DNA of 34,869 nucleotides, taken from positions 1 to 34,869 of the forward strand of contig NZ_MRCB01000040.1 of the NCBI RefSeq assembly GCF_001904635.1, read 5' to 3'. Numbering within the stretch: position 1 is the stretch's first letter; every line of letters starts with the position of its first letter. Below are positions 1-9,017 of the stretch, in pieces. Source of the stretch: Hydrococcus rivularis NIES-593 (GTDB taxonomy: Bacteria; Cyanobacteriota; Cyanobacteriia; Cyanobacteriales; Microcystaceae). The notes below the pieces were generated by a model that ran no database searches, was not told where the DNA came from, and was given only the letters and a program-made list of their open reading frames with translations. A program made the translations under genes and the position numbers.

Positions 1-20
1 GAGTCTAGTTAATTAATATA

Positions 21-51
21 AAAAAGCGTCTCCTGGAGGAGGCGCTTTTTT
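21..51 (-). terminator. Rho-independent terminator downstream of mnmE
   Basis: A 9-bp stem (GCGTCTCCT pairing with AGGAGGCGC, one G-U pair) with a two-base loop is flanked by A and T runs on both sides. Read on the minus strand it lies about 66 bases after the mnmE stop and ends in a T run. The flanking A run means it could also stop plus-strand transcripts entering from the left. Confidence 0.8.
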
Positions 52-117
52 GTTGGTTATAGTTTTTAAGTAAAAACCGTACTCGATAGCGAGTGGAATA
101 CCAAAGAATACGTTTGT

Positions 118-1491
118 CTATTTCCCAATACAAAAACGGCTAAAAATACGATCTAAAACCGATTCTGTTACTTCCTCGCCTGTAATTTCTCCCAAGGCTT
201 GAATAGCAGTTCTAAGATCGATTGTCCAGAAATCGAGAGGAAGTCGAGCGTTAATTGTTTCTTGTACTTGTTCTAGAGCAACTTTGGCGCGGGTTAGGGC
301 AGCAGCTTGCCTTTGGTTAATCGCTAAGTCTAAATTAGCTGCTGTTAAATTTTCGGCTCGAACTATCTCTAAAATAGCCTTTTCTAAACTCTCAATTCCC
401 TCATTTTTAGCAGCCGCAGTCTTGACAAAATGCTTAATTTGTGATGGATATTTTATCGATTCAGCAGTAGCGAGATCGATTTTATTAATGACAAGAATTA
501 GCGGGCGGTTTTTGACTTGTTGATAAATTTCCTCGTCTTGGTCAGTCCAACCTACTTGGGCATCGATAGTCAGTAAAATTAAATCGGCAACTTGGGCAGC
601 ATGGCGCGATCGCTCTACGCCAATTTTCTCAACGGTATCCTCTGTTTCTCGGATTCCCGCCGTATCTAACACCTGGACGGGAATGCCACCGACGACTAAT
701 TGAGATTCTACTACATCGCGAGTCGTTCCGGGAAGGTCGGTCACGATCGCGCGATCGCTGCGACTCCAAGCATTCAACAAACTTGATTTTCCCACGTTAG
801 GACGACCGACGATGGCAACTTTTAATCCAGTACGAAGTAATTCGCCTCTATCTGCGGTGGCGAGAATATCTTTAACTTGGCGCAATACTACTTCTAGGCT
901 AGCGCGAACCTCGTTTTCATCCAAAGGTGGTAAATCTTCTTCAAAATCGATTCTCGCCTCAACTTCGGCAAGAATATCCAAACAAGTTGCCCGCAACTGG
1001 CGAATGGGATAGGCGAGTTTTCCTTGTAATCCTGCTAGGGCTATCTGGGAAGCTTGAGGAGACTGCGCCCCAACTAATTCTGCTACGCTTTCTGCTTGAG
1101 TGAGATCGATGCGTCCGTTGAGAAATGCCCGCAGGGTAAATTCACCCGGTTGCGCCAATCGTGCTCCTAATTCTAGGCACAATTGTAAGACTTGTTGGAC
1201 GGGGATAATACCGCCGTGGCAGTGAAATTCTACAATATCTTCGCAGGTATAGGAACGAGGCGCTAACATAATCAGCAATAAAGCTTCATCTATCAGTTGT
1301 TTGGTTTTGGGATGGCGAATGTAACCGTAGAGGATGCGATGGCTTTCCCACGGTTGCTTTCCTGGGGCATCAAAGAGAGTATGGGCAATTTCTATGGCTT
1401 TTGCGCCAGATAAGCGCACGATGCCGATACTGCCCTGTTGGGGAACGATAGCAGTTGCGATCGCGGCGATGGTATCTCCTCGAACTAACAT
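118..1491 (-). CDS. mnmE: tRNA uridine-5-carboxymethylaminomethyl modification GTPase MnmE
   Basis: MnmE (TrmE) works with MnmG to modify the wobble uridine of certain tRNAs in the cytoplasm. The 457-residue protein has the usual family length. The order is an N-terminal tetrahydrofolate-binding domain starting [13 protein letters not shown], a helical domain, an inserted G domain with P-loop GRPNVGKS near residue 230, the switch motif DLPGTTRD, the DTAG motif and NKID, and the family's C-terminal CIGK motif as the last four residues. The catalytic cysteine of that motif is therefore present. The gene is alone on the minus strand, with a hairpin terminator at 21-51. Identification is secure. 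Confidence 0.97.
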   Translation of the reverse strand: MLVRGDTIAAIATAIVPQQGSIGIVRLSGAKAIEIAHTLFDAPGKQPWESHRILYGYIRHPKTKQLIDEALLLIMLAPRSYTCEDIVEFHCHGGIIPVQQVLQLCLELGARLAQPGEFTLRAFLNGRIDLTQAESVAELVGAQSPQASQIALAGLQGKLAYPIRQLRATCLDILAEVEARIDFEEDLPPLDENEVRASLEVVLRQVKDILATADRGELLRTGLKVAIVGRPNVGKSSLLNAWSRSDRAIVTDLPGTTRDVVESQLVVGGIPVQVLDTAGIRETEDTVEKIGVERSRHAAQVADLILLTIDAQVGWTDQDEEIYQQVKNRPLILVINKIDLATAESIKYPSQIKHFVKTAAAKNEGIESLEKAILEIVRAENLTAANLDLAINQRQAAALTRAKVALEQVQETINARLPLDFWTIDLRTAIQALGEITGEEVTESVLDRIFSRFCIGK

Positions 1492-1579
1492 AGATTTATC
1501 TTATGGGCTTCTATTGTAAAAATAACAAAATCAGCCTTTGAGCTTATTTGCGATCGCCTAATTACATTAAAAGTAACTG

Positions 1580-1619
1580 CTAAAAATTAAGGAGTCAGAA
1601 AATTTGTTTCTGGCTCCTT
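1580..1619 (-). terminator. Rho-independent terminator after the 37-residue membrane microprotein
   Basis: The stem AAGGAGTCAGAAA (1589-1601) pairs with TTTCTGGCTCCTT (1607-1619) with one G-U pair and a five-base loop. Read on the minus strand it is followed by AATTTTTAG. It lies between the small ORF at 1678-1791 and mnmE, so it should end the small ORF's transcript and make that ORF a separate transcription unit. Confidence 0.75.
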
Positions 1620-1677
1620 ATCACTTATGTTATAAATGCTTTTCTGAGAATTTTCTTCTAGCAAACAACCCTGTCGA

Positions 1678-1791
1678 TTAAGAAACACCTAGTTCTAAAG
1701 CCATCAAAAGAACTACTCCTATACTCGTCAGTGCCAAAACTAATAACCAGCCAATCGAGTTAGCTAAATGAGAGTTCTGTGAAAGTTTCAT
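1678..1791 (-). CDS. 37-residue single-pass membrane microprotein, unknown function
   Basis: This short reading frame starts MKLSQNSHLANSIG and continues with about 20 hydrophobic residues (GWLLVLALTSIGVVLLMA) before ending ELGVS. The likely ribosome site AAGGA lies about eight bases before the ATG. A strong terminator 60 bases beyond the stop gives it its own transcription-unit boundary. The composition matches the very small one-helix subunits common in cyanobacterial photosynthetic and NDH-1 complexes, but I do not recognise it as PsbM, PsbX, PsbY, Psb30, PetL, PetM, PetN or PsaM. The coding call rests on the start signal, membrane helix and terminator, so it is moderate. Confidence 0.55.
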   Translation of the reverse strand: MKLSQNSHLANSIGWLLVLALTSIGVVLLMALELGVS

Positions 1792-2009
1792 GGCGAATCC
1801 TTACAAATTTTCAAAACCAAGGGGTTAATTTCTAATCATCATAGGCAAACAACCGCAACAAAAATCAGAAAAGATATCTTTCTTAATTTTTCTTGAATTA
1901 TTTTCATTAATTTTTATGTATCCTCGCGAAAATATGGCTAGTGTAAAATTTACATGCAGTTATCAGAGATAACTCGTATTTTCTTAAAATTTTTAATTAT
2001 AAATTTTCA

Positions 2010-2864
2010 ATGTCGCGCAAAAAAGAGACAATTACACTATCTATTCCACCAGGAACCAAAGAGAAACTAGAAGCGATCGCCCGTCGTTTTAATATCTTCT
2101 GGGGGAAAAGTCCGAGTCCATCCGGCTTAATCGCTGCGATCGCGCAGCAAGAATTAGAAGTTGGCGAACCGTTTGTCCTTACTCAATTGCAATTGCAAGC
2201 TTTAGTTAAAGCGATTAAAGCACTGATAAATTCTGGAGAAATCAAAGATGCCCAGCTTTTGACCGAACTCTTGTTCGAGCGAGGCACCTTAGAACCATTT
2301 TTACGTCAATCCCTCTTAAGACAGATTAGTCAGCCAACGGAAATTTGGCGCAAAATTCTCGAAGAACAAATTCAAAAACAACAGCCTTTTCTGTTGTTAT
2401 ATCTGAATTCACAAGGATTGGAAGAAACTTTTACCGTTCGCTGGGCAGATCTGAAATTTTTTGAAAAAGAGTTTTATTTACTTGCGTGGTGCGAAGAGAC
2501 ATCCGGGAGCGAGGAAGTTCTTGCCCTAGTTCACAACCGCTGCTTTCGTCTCGATCGCATTGTTAACATTTTACCTATAAATAAAATTTGGCGTAAAAAT
2601 TTAGACTTTATTTTAGTACAATTACATTTTTTAGGAGAATTAGCCAAAAAGTATCAAAAACGGGTAGAAGATGTAGAAATTTGGGCTTCTTACGATATTT
2701 GTAAAGTCACTCGAAAGGTTTTCAATACGTTTTGGCTAATGCAAGAAGTTTTAGCCGATGGAGAAAATTGTGTAGTTGTTTCGCCAGACAGCGTGCGCGA
2801 TCGCCTGAAGATGAGAGTACAAATGATGGCACAACAATACAATCTCGCTATTTATAAAGAATAA
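2010..2864 (+). CDS. WYL-domain transcriptional regulator with ribbon-helix-helix-like N terminus
   Basis: The 284-residue protein begins with a basic segment (KKETITLSIPPGTKEKLEAI) followed by a helix with a Ser-Pro-Ser-Gly turn, which fits a ribbon-helix-helix type DNA-binding fold. The middle, about residues 135-190, reads as a WYL ligand-binding fold (LLLYLNSQG, then TVRWADLKFFEKEFYLLAWC, then HNRCFRLDRI). The C-terminal part (about 195-284) matches the WYL C-terminal extension, with VRDRLKMRVQ near the end. WYL proteins of this kind in cyanobacteria include Sll7009, a repressor of a CRISPR locus in Synechocystis, but no CRISPR array or cas gene lies here. It stands alone between a divergent AT-rich region and yqeK, so its target is unknown and autoregulation is only a guess. 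Confidence 0.8.
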   Translation: MSRKKETITLSIPPGTKEKLEAIARRFNIFWGKSPSPSGLIAAIAQQELEVGEPFVLTQLQLQALVKAIKALINSGEIKDAQLLTELLFERGTLEPFLRQSLLRQISQPTEIWRKILEEQIQKQQPFLLLYLNSQGLEETFTVRWADLKFFEKEFYLLAWCEETSGSEEVLALVHNRCFRLDRIVNILPINKIWRKNLDFILVQLHFLGELAKKYQKRVEDVEIWASYDICKVTRKVFNTFWLMQEVLADGENCVVVSPDSVRDRLKMRVQMMAQQYNLAIYKE

Positions 2865-3055
2865 AATTGTCGCCGACGAGCAAACCTAAGCTTCCGACGA
2901 TAGAAAGATAGAGGAGGATAGTTATTTGATGTCAGCGCCTTGAGATCCGAATAAAGAAGTGTAAAATTAGATGTCTGGCGATCGCGATCTTGACAGATTA
3001 TCTCTAAAGACATGTTTCGCTACAATAAGGATGAATAGAGATTCAGATTTTTTTT

Positions 3056-3652
3056 ATGCGAGATCGCGCCATCGCTTGGCTAGCCGAGAATGTATCGGCT
3101 CATCGACTGCAACATATTCTAGGCGTAGAGCAAATGTGTATCGAACTTGCTCGCTGCCATCGAGTCGATCCCCTAAAAGCAGCGCAGGCCGGATTGCTGC
3201 ACGATCTCGCTAAATTTTTCAAGCCAACTCGCTTGCTTGAGATAGCAAAACGAAACGGTCTGGAAATCGATCCCATTTGCCAAGCCAACCCCCATTTATT
3301 GCACGCCGATGCAAGCGCGATCGTAGCGCGGGATGAATTTGGGATAAACGATCGAGAAATCTTAGATGCTATCTGCAATCATACTCTTGGTCGTCCTCAG
3401 ATGAGTCCGCTTAGTTGTATCGTTTTCGTAGCCGACGCTCTCGAACCCAATCGCGGCAAAACTCCCGAACTCGAAGCCATGCGTCAAGTTAGCTGGCAGA
3501 ATCTTTATAAAAGCGTGCAGCAAACCTGTGACTATTCCTTAAAATGTTTAGTTGATAGCAATAAAACCATTCACCCGCGAGTAATTTTGACGCGCAATTG
3601 GGCATTACAAATTGTTAAAAAACAAATGGAGAAAGCAACATGTAACAGTTGA
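3056..3652 (+). CDS. yqeK: HD-domain bis(5'-nucleosyl)-tetraphosphatase YqeK
   Basis: YqeK enzymes cleave diadenosine tetraphosphate symmetrically to two ADP. The 198-residue protein has the HD-superfamily metal ligands His20, His49-Asp50 (GLLHDLAKF) and a later ICNHTLG motif, followed by VFVADALEPNR, which is typical of the family. Length agrees with other YqeK proteins. The ATG at 3056 follows a T-rich stretch without a clear ribosome site, but family similarity begins immediately after it. It precedes rsfS; yqeK and rsfS are neighbours in many bacteria, so the short plus-strand cluster to about 4689 is probably one operon. Confidence 0.9.
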   Translation: MRDRAIAWLAENVSAHRLQHILGVEQMCIELARCHRVDPLKAAQAGLLHDLAKFFKPTRLLEIAKRNGLEIDPICQANPHLLHADASAIVARDEFGINDREILDAICNHTLGRPQMSPLSCIVFVADALEPNRGKTPELEAMRQVSWQNLYKSVQQTCDYSLKCLVDSNKTIHPRVILTRNWALQIVKKQMEKATCNS

Positions 3653-3739
3653 GTAAAGCTTAAAGCTTGCATCCCGAATGCAATTCCCAAACATTGATTG
3701 GTTTCAAACAAAAAATCAAAATAGTTTTCGCAGAATGTA

Positions 3740-4183
3740 ATGACAAATCGCGATTTTCAAAAATCCCCACACACAAATCTATCGACAGTAGCAATTACCA
3801 GCCAGACATCAGACGATTCATCCCACCGTTTAGCCGAGACGATCGTTCAAGCAGCTGACGATCGCAAAGCGTCTGATATTGTCGTTCTAAAAGTGACCGA
3901 TATATCTTATTTAACAGATTACTTTGTCATTGCGACCGGCTTTTCGAGAACTCAGGTAAGAGCGATCTCCGATTCGATTGAAGAGAAAGTCGCTAGAGAG
4001 TGTCACAAAAATCCTTTGCGGGTAGAGGGGAAAGGAGAAGGTTCTTGGATTCTTCACGATTATGGCGATGTAATCGTTCATATTTTTATGCCTCAAGAAC
4101 GAGAATTTTATAACCTAGAAGCGTTTTGGGGTCACGCAGAACGGATTAACATCCCTTCCTTATATAACTCATCACAAGAGTAG
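3740..4183 (+). CDS. rsfS: Ribosomal silencing factor RsfS
   Basis: RsfS (YbeB/Iojap family) binds ribosomal protein L14 on the 50S subunit and blocks joining of the subunits when nutrients are short. The 147-residue protein carries family motifs: [35 protein letters not shown] and the adjacent [20 protein letters not shown]. The N-terminal 30 residues are a Ser/Thr-rich extension that varies in the family. The gene follows yqeK by 87 bases and is separated from the next gene by only five bases, so co-transcription with the Ycf36-family gene is likely. Confidence 0.94.
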   Translation: MTNRDFQKSPHTNLSTVAITSQTSDDSSHRLAETIVQAADDRKASDIVVLKVTDISYLTDYFVIATGFSRTQVRAISDSIEEKVARECHKNPLRVEGKGEGSWILHDYGDVIVHIFMPQEREFYNLEAFWGHAERINIPSLYNSSQE

Positions 4184-4188
4184 TAGCC

Positions 4189-4689
4189 ATGAAGGACTCT
4201 TCCGTTCAATCGTGTCCCGTTCCTGACGAACAACAACCCCTTAAAGAATACGAACAATTAAAAGATTCTTGGTTCTTTCGCTGGGCAACTCTCGAAAGCC
4301 TTCCTTATTGGAGAAAATTTGCTTGGGTATGGCTTTGGGGCTGGATTGTCGTTGGACCGATTGCAGCGGCTAGTTTCCCGCCTCAAAAACATCCATTCTT
4401 ATTTACCTTATCTGGTGCGTTAGGGACTAGCTTGCTAGTGGCATTAGTGTTGTTGAGGCTCTACTTGGGTTGGTATTATATCCGCGATCGCCTCAAATCC
4501 GAGAAGGTATTTTATGAAGAGTCGGGATGGTATGATGGCCAAATTTGGCAAAAGCCACCAGAAGCGATCGCGCGCGATCGGTTAATCGTTTCTTATCAAA
4601 TCGAGCCGATTATGCAACGCCTGCGACGAACGGCTTTAATTTTGGGAATCTTAGTCGGGAGTGGCTGCCTAATCTGGCTGTCCCTATAA
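4189..4689 (+). CDS. Ycf36/CGLD27-family (DUF1230) membrane protein
   Basis: The 166-residue protein belongs to the family conserved in cyanobacteria, plastids (Ycf36) and green plants (CGLD27). Family features visible here are WATLESLPYWRKFAW, the first membrane segment around residues 48-62 (VWLWGWIVVGPIAAA), a second around 72-92, the motif SGWYDGQIWQKPPEAIARDR, and a C-terminal hydrophobic segment. The molecular function is not established; plant CGLD27 has been linked to iron-deficiency and photosynthetic fitness. It starts five bases after the rsfS stop, implying translational coupling. Confidence 0.88.
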   Translation: MKDSSVQSCPVPDEQQPLKEYEQLKDSWFFRWATLESLPYWRKFAWVWLWGWIVVGPIAAASFPPQKHPFLFTLSGALGTSLLVALVLLRLYLGWYYIRDRLKSEKVFYEESGWYDGQIWQKPPEAIARDRLIVSYQIEPIMQRLRRTALILGILVGSGCLIWLSL

Positions 4690-4735
4690 AAATCGAGCCA
4701 ATCCTTTCATCCAAAATCCTTTCATCCAAAATCGA
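4688..4735 (+). repeat. Tandem 17-base repeat in the leader of the asparaginase gene
   Basis: The unit ATCCTTTCATCCAAA occurs twice in tandem immediately before the ATGACC start of the asparaginase gene. The same words (TCCTTTCATC, CAAAATC, ATGACC) occur in the leaders at 17828-18051, 25453-25625 and 27510-27662, so this is a short copy of the dispersed composite repeat. Confidence 0.75.
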
Positions 4736-5689
4736 ATGACCAGAGGAAAACGAACCCAAGCACCGAGACTCGAAGTTCATTTACTCAGAGAAGGAATCGT
4801 AGAATCTACCCATCAAGTTGAGGCGACCGTCTGCGACGATAAAGGACGGATTTTGCTAGTTGCAGGAAGCGCCGAAACGACAGCTTTTATTCGTTCTGCC
4901 CTCAAACCGTTTCAGGCATTAGCCGTCACCAGCACGGGAACTTTAGAACGCTACGATCTCACCGACAAAGATTTAGCCATTATTTGCAGTTCTCATCGCG
5001 GTACTATCGAACAGGCACGACAAGTTTTTAACGTCCTCTGGCGTGCTGATATCGACCCCAGTTTCCTTCAATGTCCTACTCCAGAAGGCGCTCAAAGTCC
5101 TCTACAGCATAATTGTTCCGGAAAACATGCCGGAATGCTAGCCGTTTGCCAGCAGCGCCATTGGCCCCTCGATACCTATTTGCGGCGTTCTAATCCGGTA
5201 CAGCAGCTAATTTTAGGAAAAATAGCCGAATTATTGGGAATGCCGGGAGAAGAGTTGATTAGCGCTCGTGATGACTGTGGCGCTCCGACTTACTCGATGC
5301 AGATAGGGCAAATGGCGCATTTATACGCTCTACTTGCTTCTGGTAATAGTGTGGACTTAGAACGCATCGTTCGAGCGATGACTTATTATCCGCAAATGGT
5401 CGCTGGCGATGGGGCATTCGATACCGAATTAATGCGATTGAGCGAAGGGCATTTGGTCAGCAAATCTGGTGCAGAAGGCATTCAATGCGTCGGTCGCATT
5501 GGCGAGGGAATGGGCTTAGCAATCAAAGTTATCGATGGTTCTAAGCGAGCTAAATATGCTATTGCCCTTCATCTGCTCAGGCAAATGGGCTGGATTAGTA
5601 CGACGGTCGCTGAAACTTTGTCCGAACGATTTATGATTTTGAGTCGTTACAAGCGTTTAGAAGCGATTGGCGAATTATCAATGCCTTGA
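4736..5689 (+). CDS. L-asparaginase (asparaginase II / ReAV-like family)
   Basis: This 317-residue protein matches the asparaginase family typified by the Rhizobium thermolabile enzyme (PF06089 type), which hydrolyses L-asparagine to aspartate and ammonia. Motifs include an RSALKPFQALAV segment, ICSSHRGT near residue 82, HNCSGKHAGMLAVC around residues 124-137, SARDDCGAPTY and FDTELM. The cysteine and SGKHAG segments are those conserved in this family, which is unrelated to the EcAII fold. The start ATG overlaps the end of the dispersed repeat, and no strong ribosome site is visible. The gene follows the Ycf36-family gene by 46 bases and may be read from the same promoter. Confidence 0.9.
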   Translation: MTRGKRTQAPRLEVHLLREGIVESTHQVEATVCDDKGRILLVAGSAETTAFIRSALKPFQALAVTSTGTLERYDLTDKDLAIICSSHRGTIEQARQVFNVLWRADIDPSFLQCPTPEGAQSPLQHNCSGKHAGMLAVCQQRHWPLDTYLRRSNPVQQLILGKIAELLGMPGEELISARDDCGAPTYSMQIGQMAHLYALLASGNSVDLERIVRAMTYYPQMVAGDGAFDTELMRLSEGHLVSKSGAEGIQCVGRIGEGMGLAIKVIDGSKRAKYAIALHLLRQMGWISTTVAETLSERFMILSRYKRLEAIGELSMP

Positions 5690-5706
5690 AATTTTTCGAC
5701 GATTAG

Positions 5707-5735
5707 TTGTTAGTAGCTTATTTTCCTGTTATACT
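5707..5735 (+). promoter_or_regulatory. Promoter of the initiator tRNA gene
   Basis: A -35 box TTGTTA (5707-5712) and a -10 box TATACT (5730-5735) are separated by exactly 17 bases. The predicted transcription start, about seven bases after the -10 box, falls only a few bases before the mature tRNA 5' end at 5747. Confidence 0.7.
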
Positions 5736-5746
5736 AGGAAAGGCGA

Positions 5747-5820
<74 letters not shown>

Positions 5821-5822
5821 CT

Positions 5823-5865
5823 AACGAGCTCTGTCAGAAGAAATTCTGACAGGGCTCGTTCTTTT
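5823..5865 (+). terminator. Strong terminator after initiator tRNA
   Basis: A 17-bp stem, 5823-5839 pairing with 5844-5860 with one G-U pair and the tetraloop GAAA, is followed by CTTTT. It begins two bases after the tRNA, so the tRNA is a single-gene transcript, and mutS needs its own promoter. Confidence 0.85.
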
Positions 5866-6006
5866 GGCTTTTGCGAGTTAAGGGTGTGATAATATTTCTT
5901 TTCGTATTCATATCTAGAACTCTGAGTTGGTTTAAGAATGCTGTTCTTGCTTTAACCTAAAGAGAAGGTAAGATCGTTTATTGCAGTTCCTAATCCCTGA
6001 CATTCC

Positions 6007-8685
6007 ATGACTACCTCTCCAGACTCTACACCGACACCCCCGGAAGTAGGCTCTACTCAATCTCCCCATACCGATTATCGCAAGCTGGATCGGGAAAAGC
6101 TGTCTCCGATGCACCAGCACTACGTCGAAGTCAAGGAACAGTATCCCAATGCGCTATTGCTGTATCGAGTAGGAGACTTTTTTGAGTGCTTCTTTCAAGA
6201 TGCAGTTATTATTTCTAGGGAATTGGAATTGGTTCAGACCAGTAAGTATGGCGGTCAAGAAATAGGACGGGTAGCAATGACAGGAGTCCCTCACCATGCC
6301 CTAGATCGCTACGCTAGATTGTTGGTAGAAAAAGGCTATGCTGTCGCTATCTGCGATCAAGTAGAAGATTCGGCAGAAGCTGCGGCACAAAAACGAATGG
6401 TCGAGAGACAGGTGACGAAATTACTCACCCCCGGCACGTTAACCGATGATGGAATGCTGCATGCGCGTCGCAACAATTTTCTAGCAGCAGTCGTAATCGC
6501 AGGAGAACATTGGGGATTGGCATATGCCGATATTTCCACAGGAGAGTTTTTTACGACGCAATCGAGCAGTTTAACGGCTCTTAGCTCAGAACTACTGCGA
6601 CTACAACCTTCAGAAATCCTCGTTCCCACCAATGCCCCCGATCTCAAAACTATCCTCCGTCCTGGAGAAAAATCAGACTGTTTAGCAGATTGTTTGCCAG
6701 AGTGCTTTTGTTATTCGTTGCGATCGCAAACTCCTTTTACCTTAGCAGAAGCCAAATCGAGACTGATAGAAACCTTCCGAATACGTTCTCTCGAAGGATT
6801 GGGATGCGAACACCTCCCCTTGGCAATCCGGGCGGCTGGCGGATTACTAGAATATATCGAAGATACTCAAAAAGCTAACCAAGTCCCCCTGCAACCGTTG
6901 CGCACCTACAGCATCGCCGATTATCTCATTCTCGATTATCAAACCCGTCGCAATTTAGAGATTACCCAAACGGTAAGAGATAATAGCTTTCACGGTTCCC
7001 TATTATGGGCGTTAGACCGCACTTGCACGGCAATGGGAGGCAGAGCATTGCGCCGTTGGTTATTGCAACCTTTATTGGATCCTAAAGGCATTCGGGCAAG
7101 ACAAGATACTATTCAAGAATTAGTAGAAAATACCTCCCTTCGTCAAGATTTGCGACAGTTATTGCGCAATATTTATGACCTAGAAAGAATTACGGGTCGC
7201 GTTGGTTCGGGAACTGCCAATGCAAGAGATTTACTAGCTTTAGCCGATTCTTTAGTTAGATTAAATGATTTGGCAGAACTGACGAGCTATGGTACTTCCC
7301 CTTATTTAAAAGCCTTACAGCGCGTGCCTCCTGAATTGGAACGATTAGGACAAAAAGTCATCGCTCATTTAGTTGAATCTCCCCCCTTGCATTTAAAAGA
7401 AGGAGGCGTGATTCGCGATGGAGTTAATCCTCAATTAGACGAAATGCGTCGCCTCGCTAAAGAGGATTATGAATGGATAACTAATTTGGAAGCAACAGAA
7501 AAACAAAGAACTGGAATTCCTAATTTAAAGGTTGGATATAATAAAGCATTTGGTTATTACATAAGTCTGCCTCGCTCTAAAGCAGAAAAAGCCCCTGATG
7601 ATTATATTCGCAAACAGACTTTAACCAATGAAGAGCGGTATATTACACCCGAATTAAAAGAAAGAGAAACTAGAATATTAACGGCAAAAGACGATTTAAA
7701 TAAATTAGAATATGAAATTTTTGCCGATTTGCGATCGCAAGTTGCCCAAAAAACACAAGAAATTCGCAGTATTGCTAAAGCAGTAGCGGCAATTGATGTT
7801 TTGGCAGGATTGGCAGAAGTAGCAGTTTATCAGGGGTACTGTCGCCCAGAAATTGAGCAAGGAAGACGAATTGAAATTCTCGATGGCAGACACCCAGTCG
7901 TCGAACAATCCCTTCCCGTAGGGTTATTTGTACCGAATTCAACCCAGATGGGCAGGGGAGATAAGATAAAAAATGGAGAAGATTCCGCTTTATCTCATCC
8001 CGATTTAATTATTCTTACCGGACCAAATGCTAGCGGAAAAAGCTGTTATTTAAGGCAGGTGGGATTGATTCAATTAATGGCACAGATGGGCAGTTTTGTG
8101 CCAGCCAAATCGGCAAAATTGGGAATCTGCGATCGCATCTTTACCCGCGTCGGCGCAGTAGACGATCTCGCTACCGGACAATCTACTTTTATGGTAGAGA
8201 TGAATGAAACAGCAAATATCCTCAATCATGCAACTCCTAAATCTCTAGTTCTTTTAGATGAAATCGGTCGCGGTACGGCAACATTTGATGGACTATCTAT
8301 TGCTTGGGCAGTGGCAGAATATCTGGCTACAGAAATTCAAGCAAAAACAATTTTTGCTACTCACTACCACGAACTCAACGAATTAGCATCACTTATATCT
8401 AACGTGGCAAATTATCAAGTCACTGTCAAAGAAATGCCCAATGAAATTATTTTCTTACACCAAGTTCGTCCGGGTGGCGCAGACAAATCTTACGGAATAG
8501 AAGCAGGACGCTTGGCAGGGTTACCCGCCTCGGTGATCGATCGCGCCAAACAAGTGATGCGACAAATCGAAAAACACAGTAAAATTGCACTGGGATTGCG
8601 CCAAGGCATTCAGAAATTTGAGCCGATTAGAACGCAAAAAAGTAACGGAAAAATGACAGAACAATTAGATATTTTTGGAGATTGA
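6007..8685 (+). CDS. mutS: DNA mismatch repair ATPase MutS
   Basis: MutS recognises base mismatches and short loops and starts mismatch repair. At 892 residues it is slightly longer than the E. coli protein, mainly through an N-terminal extension of about 30 residues. The mismatch-binding Phe-X-Glu motif is at residues 58-60 within GDFFECF. The P-loop GPNASGKS lies at 672-679, followed by [14 protein letters not shown], the Walker [17 protein letters not shown] and THYHEL. The C-terminal tail ends in EQLDIFGD, a short family end motif. Cyanobacterial MutS often acts without a MutH partner. No repair neighbour is present; the gene follows the initiator tRNA. Confidence 0.97.
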   Translation: MTTSPDSTPTPPEVGSTQSPHTDYRKLDREKLSPMHQHYVEVKEQYPNALLLYRVGDFFECFFQDAVIISRELELVQTSKYGGQEIGRVAMTGVPHHALDRYARLLVEKGYAVAICDQVEDSAEAAAQKRMVERQVTKLLTPGTLTDDGMLHARRNNFLAAVVIAGEHWGLAYADISTGEFFTTQSSSLTALSSELLRLQPSEILVPTNAPDLKTILRPGEKSDCLADCLPECFCYSLRSQTPFTLAEAKSRLIETFRIRSLEGLGCEHLPLAIRAAGGLLEYIEDTQKANQVPLQPLRTYSIADYLILDYQTRRNLEITQTVRDNSFHGSLLWALDRTCTAMGGRALRRWLLQPLLDPKGIRARQDTIQELVENTSLRQDLRQLLRNIYDLERITGRVGSGTANARDLLALADSLVRLNDLAELTSYGTSPYLKALQRVPPELERLGQKVIAHLVESPPLHLKEGGVIRDGVNPQLDEMRRLAKEDYEWITNLEATEKQRTGIPNLKVGYNKAFGYYISLPRSKAEKAPDDYIRKQTLTNEERYITPELKERETRILTAKDDLNKLEYEIFADLRSQVAQKTQEIRSIAKAVAAIDVLAGLAEVAVYQGYCRPEIEQGRRIEILDGRHPVVEQSLPVGLFVPNSTQMGRGDKIKNGEDSALSHPDLIILTGPNASGKSCYLRQVGLIQLMAQMGSFVPAKSAKLGICDRIFTRVGAVDDLATGQSTFMVEMNETANILNHATPKSLVLLDEIGRGTATFDGLSIAWAVAEYLATEIQAKTIFATHYHELNELASLISNVANYQVTVKEMPNEIIFLHQVRPGGADKSYGIEAGRLAGLPASVIDRAKQVMRQIEKHSKIALGLRQGIQKFEPIRTQKSNGKMTEQLDIFGD

Positions 8686-9017
8686 TTCGTAACTGTATTG
8701 AGGTATGACTAAGGTTGGCTTAGCAGCCCGTATCGCGGCAGTGACGGAGTAAATAGAGAGTGCGAGCATATTGCTCGCGAGCAGAATGTAGGCGCTAATG
8801 AAAAGCGTACGCTACGATGAGTGTACTACCTATTATGACTAATTAAATGGATTTGATATTAGATAAATAGCTTTTTTCAAGAAGCCTATTAGTTATCTTT
8901 CTTAGGAAAGATGAAAAAGTTTAGAGGTTAATATAAATTTTTAATCAATCATTTTATTTTATTTAGAAAACGCGATCGATTAGATTAAACAGACCAACTT
9001 ATATTGTTAAAACTTAC
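8686..9017. other. Intergenic region between mutS and mscS with overlapping inverted repeats
   Basis: No convincing reading frame is present. At 8762-8783 three short arms can pair in alternative ways: GCGAGCA (8762-8768) with TGCTCGC (8772-8778), and the palindrome TGCTCGCGAGCA (8772-8783). The last 150 bases are AT-rich and probably hold the promoter of the downstream channel gene. Confidence 0.5.

Larger units (their letters stand above)
1492..2009. other. Intergenic region between mnmE and the WYL regulator
   Basis: Of this 518-base stretch, only the 37-residue ORF (1678-1791) and its terminator (1580-1619) can be supported. The part from 1792 to 2009 is very AT-rich and is the probable divergent promoter region for the microprotein and the WYL regulator. 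I see no further gene in it. Confidence 0.6.
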
